Source: Skeletonema tropicum (taxonomy: Eukaryota; Bacillariophyta; Thalassiosirophyceae; Thalassiosirales; Thalassiosiraceae). From it: a stretch of DNA of 64,000 bases. The translations under genes were made by a program, and so were the position numbers. The notes under the pieces were generated by a model. It did not search any database and was not told the origin of the DNA. It saw only the letters and a list, made by a program, of their open reading frames with translations. Where the stretch lies: the NCBI GenBank assembly GCA_037178625.1, contig CM074137.1:2232001-2296000 (forward strand). The letters run 5' to 3'. Shown piece after piece: positions 11,219 through 19,843 of the stretch; positions within the stretch are counted from its first letter, which is position 1, and each line of letters opens with the position of its first letter.

Positions 11219-11423
11219 GACCACTAATTAGTGGTCACTAAAATAGCGATTTTATGGTGTGTATATAGCTATCTCTACTTCTATTTGGGCGTTTTCATTG
11301 CGGATTTTTGGGCTTGGACTCTGTTGTAGAGGTCTTTGGTGGTGTATTCCTTGAATGTTAGGGTTTGGGAGGTGTTAGAATGTCCTCTAACTACCCCCTA
11401 CGTATGACCACTAATTAGTGGTT
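11219..11423. repeat. Small element bounded by copies of a palindrome
   Basis: A perfect 18-bp palindrome, GACCACTAATTAGTGGTC, lies at 11219-11236, and a copy with one change, GACCACTAATTAGTGGTT, lies at 11406-11423. Because the motif is self-complementary, the 205-bp segment has ends that are both direct and inverted repeats. It could be a MITE-like element or a pair of dimer-binding operators ahead of the gene at 11512. The interior does not code. Confidence 0.5.
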
Positions 11424-11511
11424 TTGGCCAGGAGGGAACCCAATCTTGTAAGTGACTCCATCTAACAACAACTTACCACACCAGTTTATTCTATAGACGC
11501 TATATTGGTTG

Positions 11512-12309
11512 ATGATCATGAAGTTATCCCTTTCCGTCGCCCTAACAAGCATAGGCCTCACCCAAGCCGTCCTCGGCCCCGGCTACGAAGACTACCTCCA
11601 CTGTCCACCGGGCAACTGTGAAATCTACATCAACCCCTTCGGCTACACCGGTCCAGTCTCCATGTACAACAAATGCTTCGACACCACAACCTCCACATTC
11701 ACCAATGGCATATGGACCGGTGACTTGACCAACGTTACCGCACCCGAGGGGTATGTGCAAGATCCTCCCAAGTGTACGGCCGAGCAATATTCTCAATGTG
11801 ATACAGCGGCAGAGTGTTCTCTCCAGATTGGTCCGGGGTGTAGCTGCTTCGTTACCTCGACCATCTTTCCATTTGATGTGTCGGGGTATATAGAAGATGA
11901 GGATAGTTGTACGGGGAAGGAGTGTGATGGCCATGCAGCGGAATGTAGTGCTGGGGCGGATGGAGAGGGGAATACTTGTATGATAAAATTTGATGTTGAT
12001 GTGATGCCTACTCCGCCTGTGACTACTAATGCTACTACTGGGGCCACTGTTACTGGAGCGACAACATTGCCTCCGAATGGTGGTGGCGGTGGTAGTGATG
12101 TTACTGTTGTTACTGTTCCTGCTACTCTTCCTTCTGTTGGTGATGATGGTGATGGTATTGTCAAAGAAACAAACACGACTACTAATAGCACCGATGTCTC
12201 TGATGAAGATGAGGCTGTCCCAACCGCGGCACCTAGTAGTGGAAATGTTGCAAGAGTTTCCATTTCTTTGCTTGTTGTATCCGCCGTGGTCTTTGGTTGC
12301 CTTTTTTAA
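11512..12309 (+). CDS. Secreted cysteine-rich protein with GPI-type tail, paralogue 2
   Basis: 265 residues from the ATG at 11512, or 263 from 11518, which gives the cleaner signal peptide MKLSLSVALTSIGLTQAVLG. The mature N-terminal half repeats the paralogue-1 motifs: GYEDYLHCPPGNC, GYTGPVSMYNKCFDTTT, GIWTGDL, APEGYVQDPPKC, CDTAAEC, CSCFVTSTIFPFD. The second half is a Thr/Val/Gly-rich, probably O-glycosylated stalk. The C-terminus SGNVARVSISLLVVSAVVFG is hydrophobic with no positive residues after it, as in GPI-anchor signals. So one paralogue looks surface-anchored and the other released. Divergent from its paralogue across 1.9 kb. Function unknown. Confidence 0.78.
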   Translation: MIMKLSLSVALTSIGLTQAVLGPGYEDYLHCPPGNCEIYINPFGYTGPVSMYNKCFDTTTSTFTNGIWTGDLTNVTAPEGYVQDPPKCTAEQYSQCDTAAECSLQIGPGCSCFVTSTIFPFDVSGYIEDEDSCTGKECDGHAAECSAGADGEGNTCMIKFDVDVMPTPPVTTNATTGATVTGATTLPPNGGGGGSDVTVVTVPATLPSVGDDGDGIVKETNTTTNSTDVSDEDEAVPTAAPSSGNVARVSISLLVVSAVVFGCLF

Positions 12310-12484
12310 GAGTGTATGGTACATGTGAAGCTGTGTTTGGTTCTTAATTCCTTCCGCTATCATCTGGAAACATCGATGATATGAATGCATTTGATTTCTG
12401 TGTGTCAAATTTCTCTGTCTTTGGGTTGTGTTAACTATTAGAAGAACTGTAATAATCAATTGATGAATAGACGACATTTGATCT

Positions 12485-14764
12485 TCATGAAATATCTTTA
12501 AACTTGCTCAACATGTTGGGCTGTTTGAGCATACGTTCCTTCAACTTGTCCATTGCTTCCCTTGGAAAAGGTGTAGACAAGCGGGTATTACTAACATCAT
12601 CTCTTGGCAACTCTTCATCCTTCTCTACAAGCATATCGCCATCAATACTCGTCCACGCTGTTGGATACTCACGAGCATACCAAGAACCTTCACCGACATT
12701 TATCCACTGATGCATTTGGAACTTCCTCGGCATATAGCTGTAGTAATTGTAATACTTGCTCACGCCATAATAACCTCTGAGTCGGACGATATATCCTGTA
12801 AACGTGGAGAACCATGTACCAGCAAAGACGGATCCGCGAGATGCAACAACGGAATCTATCATGCCGTATTGAGTCTGTTCTATGCCGCTAAGATTGGCAA
12901 GTGCATAGTAATCATCAAAGAAACGCAACCGGCCCGAATGCTTCTTCCGAAAGTCATCAAAGAATGTATTGTTTCGTTCATCAGTGGCAATGTAGAGTAT
13001 CTCATTGGGTTTCCACAACTCCTTGGTATTCTCGTACCACTCAGATGAATTCAATGTGACTTCTTTGAATTGAAGATCTCCTCTTCGAACATGTAGCGAG
13101 GAATACCCGCCAATCAATTCAGTATCCAGATCAGCCATTGGATTGGTTGTCCCAGTGAGAACATTATTTTCGTACATTAATGCAAGTATTATCTTCCCTG
13201 CCGCACAAAATACTTCATCGTGATACCGAATAAAGTCTCTTGCAAACCGTTTGTAGAAATTACCAACCTTGTCATCCGTAAAGAATAGGATTGCATAGAA
13301 ATGAACCAACAATCTGTGATCTGCATCTCTCGTTTCAAAATGCCAAACTGGTGTATCGTGCATAGTTTGATTGTAATAGACTGGAAACCGATCTTTTCCA
13401 CAGAATTTCTTGATTCGTTGCTGGACATCTGGAGATAGTTTGCCAACATGGTCATCTCCGTTCAAGAACACATTTTCATCAAAGACGAGACAATTGGCAT
13501 GTTTGACCTCGGACGTGATAGGCCCCATTTGACCATGAGACACATAATGATCGTATAAATCTTCACAGAAGACATCACTTTTCTTTCGTTCTTCACATGA
13601 TTTGGATACTTCGTGCAAGTGCGTCCTCCAAGTTTCATTGAACCCCGTCATCGATATTATACCATCCTCACCTCCTTCCAATTGTAAAAACTCCTCGGAA
13701 GAAATGATTGGGACATGTCTCATCAACTCCATATTCTCAGTCAAGTTAAAGTAATCTGTCAATTGTCGACGTCCTTTTCTCTTATCTCCCTTCTTGGGTT
13801 GTAATAAATACATGTATTGTTCCGGAGGGAGCACCAACGTCCGACCAGACAAGGCAGCAAGTACTAAAATAATCTCAAAGCTCATCCTCTTGTTATTGAA
13901 ACCACCCGTGTCTGGCTCAAATGTCAGATATCGTCGTCTCGACGATTTCACTGTTTGTAATAAATTATCACGGTTCAAATTATTGTCCAATGGCTTGGGA
14001 ATAAACGGATGTTGTTGTTTTTGAGTGGTACTATTCTCCAAATAATACTTGGCAGAAACATCTCGTGTACCAATTGGATCATTCCAAAATGCCAACATGG
14101 ATGACATTACCTCATTGATACGTGGATCTACATCCGGACAGGAGATTGTACCACGCATTGCACCAGTTAGGGCGGGTGTTTGATTGAGTGGTAGACCAGA
14201 GAAGCCACGTGCCGTACGTGTTCGTGGAATGGGAGTGGGTAGTAGCATTGAATTGTTTTGTAGTAGTAGGTGTTGTAAATTTTGCCAATCTTGAATGATA
14301 TCGGGGTTGGAGGGATGTTCAAGAGGATGATGTTCAGGTTCAGATATTGTAATTTTAGGGTGAGGGTTAGGGTCGGATATCGTAATTCTTCGAACCCCCT
14401 CATCCTTTTTCATCATCTTCTCATTATTGTTCTCATTATGATCCTTATTGTGATGATCGCTTTCTTCCTTGACAAGTAATAAATTTGCCAACTCCATCTT
14501 ATGCCGTAGCTCAGATCTACCAAGACCTGCCAAGTCGTTGGCATTCCCCCCATCTTGCAGCAGATGAGCATGATGCAGATGAAATAGATATAATGTAGAT
14601 ATCAATAGCAGGCAGCCAATTACGGGTAAAAGTTTTGTCAGGATGCGAACGATGAGTGGTGGCTGTTGTTGCAGCCGCCTACTCCGTTTCATTTTTCGTC
14701 TCGGTCTCGATGTGCGTGATGGTGGAGCGATGTTGTAGATGGGTGAGGTAGATATGGCAGACAT
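12485..14764 (-). CDS. O-fucosyltransferase-family type II membrane protein
   Basis: 759 residues, intronless. A basic cytosolic tail (RPRRKMKRSRRLQQQ) precedes one membrane anchor (LLPVIGCLLLISTLYLFHL, residues about 47-66), the topology of Golgi glycosyltransferases. The lumenal part has YLTFEPDTGGFNNKRMSFE, which matches the N-terminal G-G-x-N-x-x-R/M nucleotide-sugar motif of GDP-fucose O-fucosyltransferases. It then has LSGRTLVLPP and the hallmark SLHVRRGDLQFK, and later ILYIATDERNN and VFAGTWFSTFTGYI. Those H-x-R-R-G-D, A-T-D and S-x-F/W blocks are the core of PF10250-type enzymes. It probably transfers fucose in the secretory pathway; the acceptor is unknown. Long Asn-rich linkers at about 110-190 are typical of diatom proteins. 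Convergent with the secreted-protein gene. Confidence 0.8.
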   Translation of the reverse strand: MSAISTSPIYNIAPPSRTSRPRRKMKRSRRLQQQPPLIVRILTKLLPVIGCLLLISTLYLFHLHHAHLLQDGGNANDLAGLGRSELRHKMELANLLLVKEESDHHNKDHNENNNEKMMKKDEGVRRITISDPNPHPKITISEPEHHPLEHPSNPDIIQDWQNLQHLLLQNNSMLLPTPIPRTRTARGFSGLPLNQTPALTGAMRGTISCPDVDPRINEVMSSMLAFWNDPIGTRDVSAKYYLENSTTQKQQHPFIPKPLDNNLNRDNLLQTVKSSRRRYLTFEPDTGGFNNKRMSFEIILVLAALSGRTLVLPPEQYMYLLQPKKGDKRKGRRQLTDYFNLTENMELMRHVPIISSEEFLQLEGGEDGIISMTGFNETWRTHLHEVSKSCEERKKSDVFCEDLYDHYVSHGQMGPITSEVKHANCLVFDENVFLNGDDHVGKLSPDVQQRIKKFCGKDRFPVYYNQTMHDTPVWHFETRDADHRLLVHFYAILFFTDDKVGNFYKRFARDFIRYHDEVFCAAGKIILALMYENNVLTGTTNPMADLDTELIGGYSSLHVRRGDLQFKEVTLNSSEWYENTKELWKPNEILYIATDERNNTFFDDFRKKHSGRLRFFDDYYALANLSGIEQTQYGMIDSVVASRGSVFAGTWFSTFTGYIVRLRGYYGVSKYYNYYSYMPRKFQMHQWINVGEGSWYAREYPTAWTSIDGDMLVEKDEELPRDDVSNTRLSTPFPREAMDKLKERMLKQPNMLSKFKDIS

Positions 14765-16038
14765 CTTTATTGGTTCTTGTCGTTTTTGTAAACTGCGAAG
14801 GTCAATGTCTGACTACTTAACACGAGAACAACTTCTTCGTTGATACTCTCGGTGCTTACAGCTAGAGAGGAGCTTGCGCTGGAATTACAGAGCAAATGCC
14901 ATTACAATAGCTTGGTGTGAAACTCTAGAGCGGCAACAGGGCGGTGCGGTGGATGGAGAGTAGGGCATTAGGAGCCGGGCTGGTTCTGTACTAACTCCGC
15001 AACATGAAAAGTGGAAGTGAAAGTAGTGGTGGATGAGTGCAAGATTTTTTGCGGGAGAGGTTGACCGTAGATAAGAAATACTCATGGTATGGTATCTTAT
15101 GGTATCTTTTGGATTCAACTTCGACCAAGCCAAGCATCTGAGACAAACCAGCAGGTCTGCAGCTCAAAATGATCAGCTGGGAGTTGTTGCAGAGACGTTG
15201 ATGAGTTGATTGTCTCTTTTGGTAACTGGGTTGTGTAAACAGTTTGAAAGTGCTATTTGGAGTAGGATGAGGAAATGAGATAAGTAGAGGTAGAGGCTGC
15301 CCAAGCTAAGCGAAGCTAAGTTTGTGTAAGTATTATTTGAGCTTGAGCAAGAGAGTTATTGGTCAGTGATCATTATGGGATTGGGAGGAATTAGATTCCT
15401 GCCCTTGCGTCATGAGAAGGTGAAGAACTGCTCTTATTGCTCTCTCTCTCTCTCTCTCTCAGTGGCGACGAGGATTTCAGCCACCACGGCCACTGTGTCT
15501 CGGGATAGCCTCTCCACTATCGACTGCATATTGTTATTATTCAATGATGAAATTATCACTAAAAGCCTAGAGGTACTTACTTGCTATCATCGTGGACAAA
15601 GGTGCCCTGCCTACCTCGGTGGGAGCTTTCATCTGCAATCTCTTACTGGGTACAAATTTTACACACTGAATTGAAAAAGCACAAAGGCCGTAGGCGATAT
15701 ATAAAGAGAAAGAAGCAGAATTTTGTTTGTTGCATGTTTGACTTATTCTTTGACCTCATGTGTTGAATTATCTAGGTAAGATCCGTGTTCCACTGAAAGC
15801 AATTCAGTCCAGTCTTATAGCACAGAATAAGTTGATCGAGTCCTTCCAATGGCCGGAAGGCGAAGAAACCAAACGCCGACCGCATCCCGAATGTATCATG
15901 AGGTGTTAAAGAAGGGAGAGAGGTGGTTGTAGCTCATGATTGTTATTGTTTAACAGAGTCTACTAGGCCGAGACGCCATGGTTTGGATGTTGCGTGAACT
16001 GAGCGTGACTGTAGAAGCAGCGAAGTTATACGATGAGT
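14765..16038. other. Intergenic region with a TC microsatellite
   Basis: This gap between divergent genes holds a (TC)10 run at 15441-15460. A short frame ending at 15908 (about 15755-15908, including FQWPEGEETKRRPHPE) looks protein-like but has no ATG; it could be a stray terminal exon or a relic. No gene is claimed. Confidence 0.4.
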
Positions 16039-16091
16039 GAGCGTGACATCAGCGTGAATGAGCGTGACGTCAGCGTGAGTGAGCGTGACGC
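16039..16091 (+). promoter_or_regulatory. 21-bp tandem repeat carrying CRE/CCRE-type sites
   Basis: The unit GAGCGTGACGTCAGCGTGA plus two bases begins at 16039, 16060 and 16081; the third copy is partial. Copy 1 has TGACATCA (16044-16051), copy 2 the palindromic CRE TGACGTCA (16065-16072), and copy 3 TGACGC (16086-16091). TGACGT, ACGTCA and TGACGC are the three CO2/cAMP-responsive elements described for diatom carbonic-anhydrase promoters. The array is about 300 bp upstream of the gene at 16395. bZIP binding is inferred. Confidence 0.5.
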
Positions 16092-16394
16092 ACTCAATCA
16101 CACGTTCAAAAATCACACCACATCAACCATATAACGAAGACAACAGCTCTAAGGTTCCGCAGTGTTGTTGGTCAAGCCATCTAATCCAACGTTTTGTCTA
16201 TAATCTGTGAATATACAACATCGGAAAGATTTCTGAACAGGATACGAATGCCCGATTCTTCCGATTTTGTTGTGTGATTCTACGTTCACGTGGATTGTGT
16301 CTCAACATAATCGTCAGCTCTCGCCTCCCCTGTCCGTGTAGTGTTGTTGCTACATATCTTCTCTCAATTCCATACACATAGTCAATAGTGAAAC

Positions 16395-19300
16395 ATGTCC
16401 GGAAGATGGCGAAGTCGACATTGGCGGCCCGAAGATGAACAGCATCGCGGCAGCGGCGGCGGTGGCAATCGAATCACAGAGGGTGGTTCGCAAAATTATG
16501 AGAATAGAAACTACTCCTACGGAAGATCTTCGTCTTGGAACAATGATGCTGGAGGAGGAAATAATTACTATAATGATCGGCAAGAATATCATCATGGTCA
16601 ACAATTTTATCGACGTGATGATACAAGTTATCATCATGACCAGCAGCAGCAGTATCAACAGCAACCACCACCATATTATGATACGCGCTATAATGATAAT
16701 CGTCGTCCTGTGCAGCAGCAGCAGCAGCAATATTACAACGAAATGCCACCACCACCGCGAAGCAACAACAATATGAATTACAACCATGAAGCATCATCGG
16801 GTGATCGTAGAGGGGGGCAGCAATGGCAACGTGGTCAAACTCCAGCAGCTCATCGGCATTACGACCGGCATGGCATGAGATCAGGTGCTAATAATGGTGG
16901 TGGTCGTCTGGACAATAGCAATTCAAGTTACCATAACAATCGTTCTGCTGCTCCGCCCAGCAAACGCAATGTTTCGTCTGGAAACAGTTGGAATACTACA
17001 AAGAACCAATCCACTAATGCATGGGGGAAGGAACCTTCATCGTCTTCTGCATCAAAGCTAGGTGGGGCTGCTATCAAGCTAGAGAATCAATCATCGACCA
17101 CAACAAATGAAATTCAGACGAAGAAAAGCATGACAAAAAGTTCTGTCAACAATAATAATGCATGGAAGAAATCAAATCCATCTTCATCTTCTTCTGCAGC
17201 ACCAGCTACTACAGTTGCTAATAGTGTCAAGTCGGAATTTCCTCCACTATCTTCTTCTGCAAAGGAATCATCGTCTCAACATGAAACAACAATGTCCAGC
17301 AGCAGCAGCGTTGATAATGTCAACATGAAAGTTGAAACGGAACAACAAGAAGAAGATACGAATCACAATAATATTATTGACACTACGAAGACTTCATCCT
17401 CCACCCTTCCATCAAATTCATCATGGGGTAAATCACATTCATCATTAGGGTGGGCAGCAGCAAAACAACCGCCGCCATCAGAGGTACTTCAGAAAAAGAA
17501 GCAGGAGGAGGACTTTCCATCCTTATCGGCAAGTTTGGATGCACAACGAAAACAACCACCATCGCAGGGTAGTCTGGAAACTGCAGATACTACTTCCATG
17601 ATGAAAAGTGTCGAAACGACGACGACGAACAAAAAGGGAAACAAGAAATCTTCTGCTGCTTCGACAACAACAAATCTTGCATCGTTTCTAGTAGTCAATG
17701 AAACAACGAAAAAGGGCAATAATACTACTACCAATAAGAAGAAACATCCACCATCATCCAAATCAGGAAAGAATAATAGAGCCAATAATAGCCTCGGTGA
17801 TAACAACAAGAAGAAACATCCTCGTGAAGACTCTCGTGCTCCATTTCAACATCCTCATCATCCTGCAATAATGACTTCCGCCACTGCGAGGAACAGTGCA
17901 AACGCTACCACCACTACTACTGGTGCACCACCCATCAAAAAGGGTCGACAACGATTAGCACCACGGAAAAAGAAATTGACCACGTTAAAGAAACGTGTTT
18001 TGGAAGAACGTTTGCGGATATGGAAGGAGCAGAATGGTGAAGGAGATAACACGGACCTGACTGGTACTGCTGCTGCTGCTGCTGCTGCTGGGAATGAAGC
18101 AGATATGAATATAAGTGCTTTGCATCATCAACAGAATAAGTCCGGCAATAGTGCTGCGGAAAAGGACAAGCGGTCGACCACACTCCTAGTTGACAATTTT
18201 GTCAATCCAGAGGAAGATGATCTAACCGATGATGATGAACATGATGAACTTGTGACAAATTTAATTAATCTTGCGGGGAGGGTTGGACGAGTTGTTTCCG
18301 TGTACATTCCACGCCCCTCGTCGTCATCATCTGATCAAGAGGAATCATCAAATCTTGTCGGTTTGTCATTTGTACGTCTTGCAACATATCAAGATGCACA
18401 TGCCGCAAGAGATATATTAGATGGTATGGTAGTAGGTGGACAGAAACTTAGTACCAAGATTTTATGGTCGATGGATGATGAGTTGGAGGTGTGTGATGTT
18501 GAGTTTCTTCCTGCGAATTATCCCTCGGAAGAAAATGAGCGGCAGTGGCGTCTTGGATTGCCGAAAGCAATTGCTGCGGCAAATCAAACTTCTTCGTCGA
18601 ACTACTTGCAAGATGATGCTGCATCTCGTCGTGAGGATGAAGGTGGCAGCAGCACAGGTTTGCAGTCGTCATTAGACAGTACAATTGTATTTTACAACAT
18701 TCTCTCTAGTGACGATTACGAAGATGAAGATGCGCTTGAAGAAAGTATAGAAGACATTCAGAGTATTGCTGCTCAGTACGGCCGTGTTACCAATGCTCGT
18801 GGAGATGATACGGGCAATGTTTATGTTACCTATGATACCAGTGATGTTGCTGCGTTCGCTGCTGAAAAGCTGGATGGGATGTTACTCGGTGGAGTGCCGA
18901 TTGCCGTTGGTGTTAATAGTGGCAAGACAACGAACCGTGCTTCTCAACAAACTGAATCTTCCACTGTTGCGTTGGACAATGTGTTGAGTGAAGATGACTT
19001 TGAAGATGAAGATTGTTTGAATGAAAGTATTGAAGATATACGAAGTTTGGTTGAGAAATACGGTGTAGTTGGAAGTCTTGTTGTCGATACAAGTAGCGAG
19101 GAGGAGAAGGGTAAAATCCATGTTGAATACACAGGAGGAATAGCTGTCGCACGAGAAGCTGCAAGGCAACTTAATGGCAAGATGTTTGGTGGTAGATTGA
19201 TATCTGCTACACTCTTGACGTCTGATACAGTTGATGCCAAGAATATGATGGACAGCAATAATGCTGCAGACCCAGTAAAAGATGACACAAAAATCAAACA

Positions 19301-19805
19301 AGAACCGCCACAACCAATGTTCTCGGGTGATAAAGTCATACCCGAAAGGTTTGCGCAGTGCAAGCGTGTGCCAAAAGTGGCTAATAGCGGTGCACCACGT
19401 GCCTATGCATCTAAAATTGCCGATCCTAGAGCGATTCCGCTTCTAACCGAAATGCTAGGGGAGTTAATGAGGTTACAGCAAAGGTCAAGAGATCAAAAGA
19501 ATGCTCGATCTCGCCGACGATTAGTGATGGGTTTACGAGAAGTGGCTCGTGGTATTCGGGCACACAAAGTCAAGATGGTCGTCATGGCCAACAATCTGGA
19601 TGAGTATGGTGCCATTGACTCCAAATTGCAGGAAATTCTAGACTTGGCTGATGCAGAAGATGTCCCTGTTATATTTGAATTGAACAAACGAAAGCTCGGA
19701 AAAGCTGTGGGTAAATCAATCAAAGTGTCCGTCGTTGGCATACAAAATGTTATGGGCGCTGAGCAGCAATTTAAGCAATTGAAACGAATGGCCGGTATAA
19801 CTTAA
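16395..19805 (+). CDS. SECIS-binding protein 2-like protein with RRM/UHM-like modules
   Basis: 1136 residues, intronless. The C-terminal ~160 residues match the SECISBP2 RNA-binding region: SRRRLVMGLREVARGIRAHK, then KMVVMANNLDEYG, then DVPVIFELNKRKLGKAVGK and VSVVGIQNVMGAEQQFKQL. This is an L7Ae/L30e fold that binds the kink-turn of SECIS elements and recruits the selenocysteine elongation factor. Residues about 1-590 are low complexity (Q, N, S, T, H), with basic segments. Between them lie three related modules at about 593-690, 760-837 and 854-940, each with a hydrophobic strand, an acidic E-D-E-D/D-L-x-E-S-I-E-D-I helix and an A-x-x-x-L-x-G-x-x-x-G-G motif, as in U2AF-homology RRMs. Animal SBP2 has no such modules. 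Expected role is selenoprotein translation; the RRM function is unknown. Confidence 0.82.
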   Translation: MSGRWRSRHWRPEDEQHRGSGGGGNRITEGGSQNYENRNYSYGRSSSWNNDAGGGNNYYNDRQEYHHGQQFYRRDDTSYHHDQQQQYQQQPPPYYDTRYNDNRRPVQQQQQQYYNEMPPPPRSNNNMNYNHEASSGDRRGGQQWQRGQTPAAHRHYDRHGMRSGANNGGGRLDNSNSSYHNNRSAAPPSKRNVSSGNSWNTTKNQSTNAWGKEPSSSSASKLGGAAIKLENQSSTTTNEIQTKKSMTKSSVNNNNAWKKSNPSSSSSAAPATTVANSVKSEFPPLSSSAKESSSQHETTMSSSSSVDNVNMKVETEQQEEDTNHNNIIDTTKTSSSTLPSNSSWGKSHSSLGWAAAKQPPPSEVLQKKKQEEDFPSLSASLDAQRKQPPSQGSLETADTTSMMKSVETTTTNKKGNKKSSAASTTTNLASFLVVNETTKKGNNTTTNKKKHPPSSKSGKNNRANNSLGDNNKKKHPREDSRAPFQHPHHPAIMTSATARNSANATTTTTGAPPIKKGRQRLAPRKKKLTTLKKRVLEERLRIWKEQNGEGDNTDLTGTAAAAAAAGNEADMNISALHHQQNKSGNSAAEKDKRSTTLLVDNFVNPEEDDLTDDDEHDELVTNLINLAGRVGRVVSVYIPRPSSSSSDQEESSNLVGLSFVRLATYQDAHAARDILDGMVVGGQKLSTKILWSMDDELEVCDVEFLPANYPSEENERQWRLGLPKAIAAANQTSSSNYLQDDAASRREDEGGSSTGLQSSLDSTIVFYNILSSDDYEDEDALEESIEDIQSIAAQYGRVTNARGDDTGNVYVTYDTSDVAAFAAEKLDGMLLGGVPIAVGVNSGKTTNRASQQTESSTVALDNVLSEDDFEDEDCLNESIEDIRSLVEKYGVVGSLVVDTSSEEEKGKIHVEYTGGIAVAREAARQLNGKMFGGRLISATLLTSDTVDAKNMMDSNNAADPVKDDTKIKQEPPQPMFSGDKVIPERFAQCKRVPKVANSGAPRAYASKIADPRAIPLLTEMLGELMRLQQRSRDQKNARSRRRLVMGLREVARGIRAHKVKMVVMANNLDEYGAIDSKLQEILDLADAEDVPVIFELNKRKLGKAVGKSIKVSVVGIQNVMGAEQQFKQLKRMAGIT

Positions 19806-19843
19806 ATACATGATCTAATGCAACATTCAGATTTCTTTAGGTC

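Noticed and set aside
11542..12477. 311-codon minus-strand frame over the secreted-protein gene
   Set aside because: It is antisense to a gene with signal peptide and conserved cysteines; its R/S/T-rich composition is that of a complement artefact.
15755..15908. Short terminal exon ending near 15908
   Set aside because: Protein-like for about 50 codons but no ATG and no convincing upstream exon; kept only as a note.
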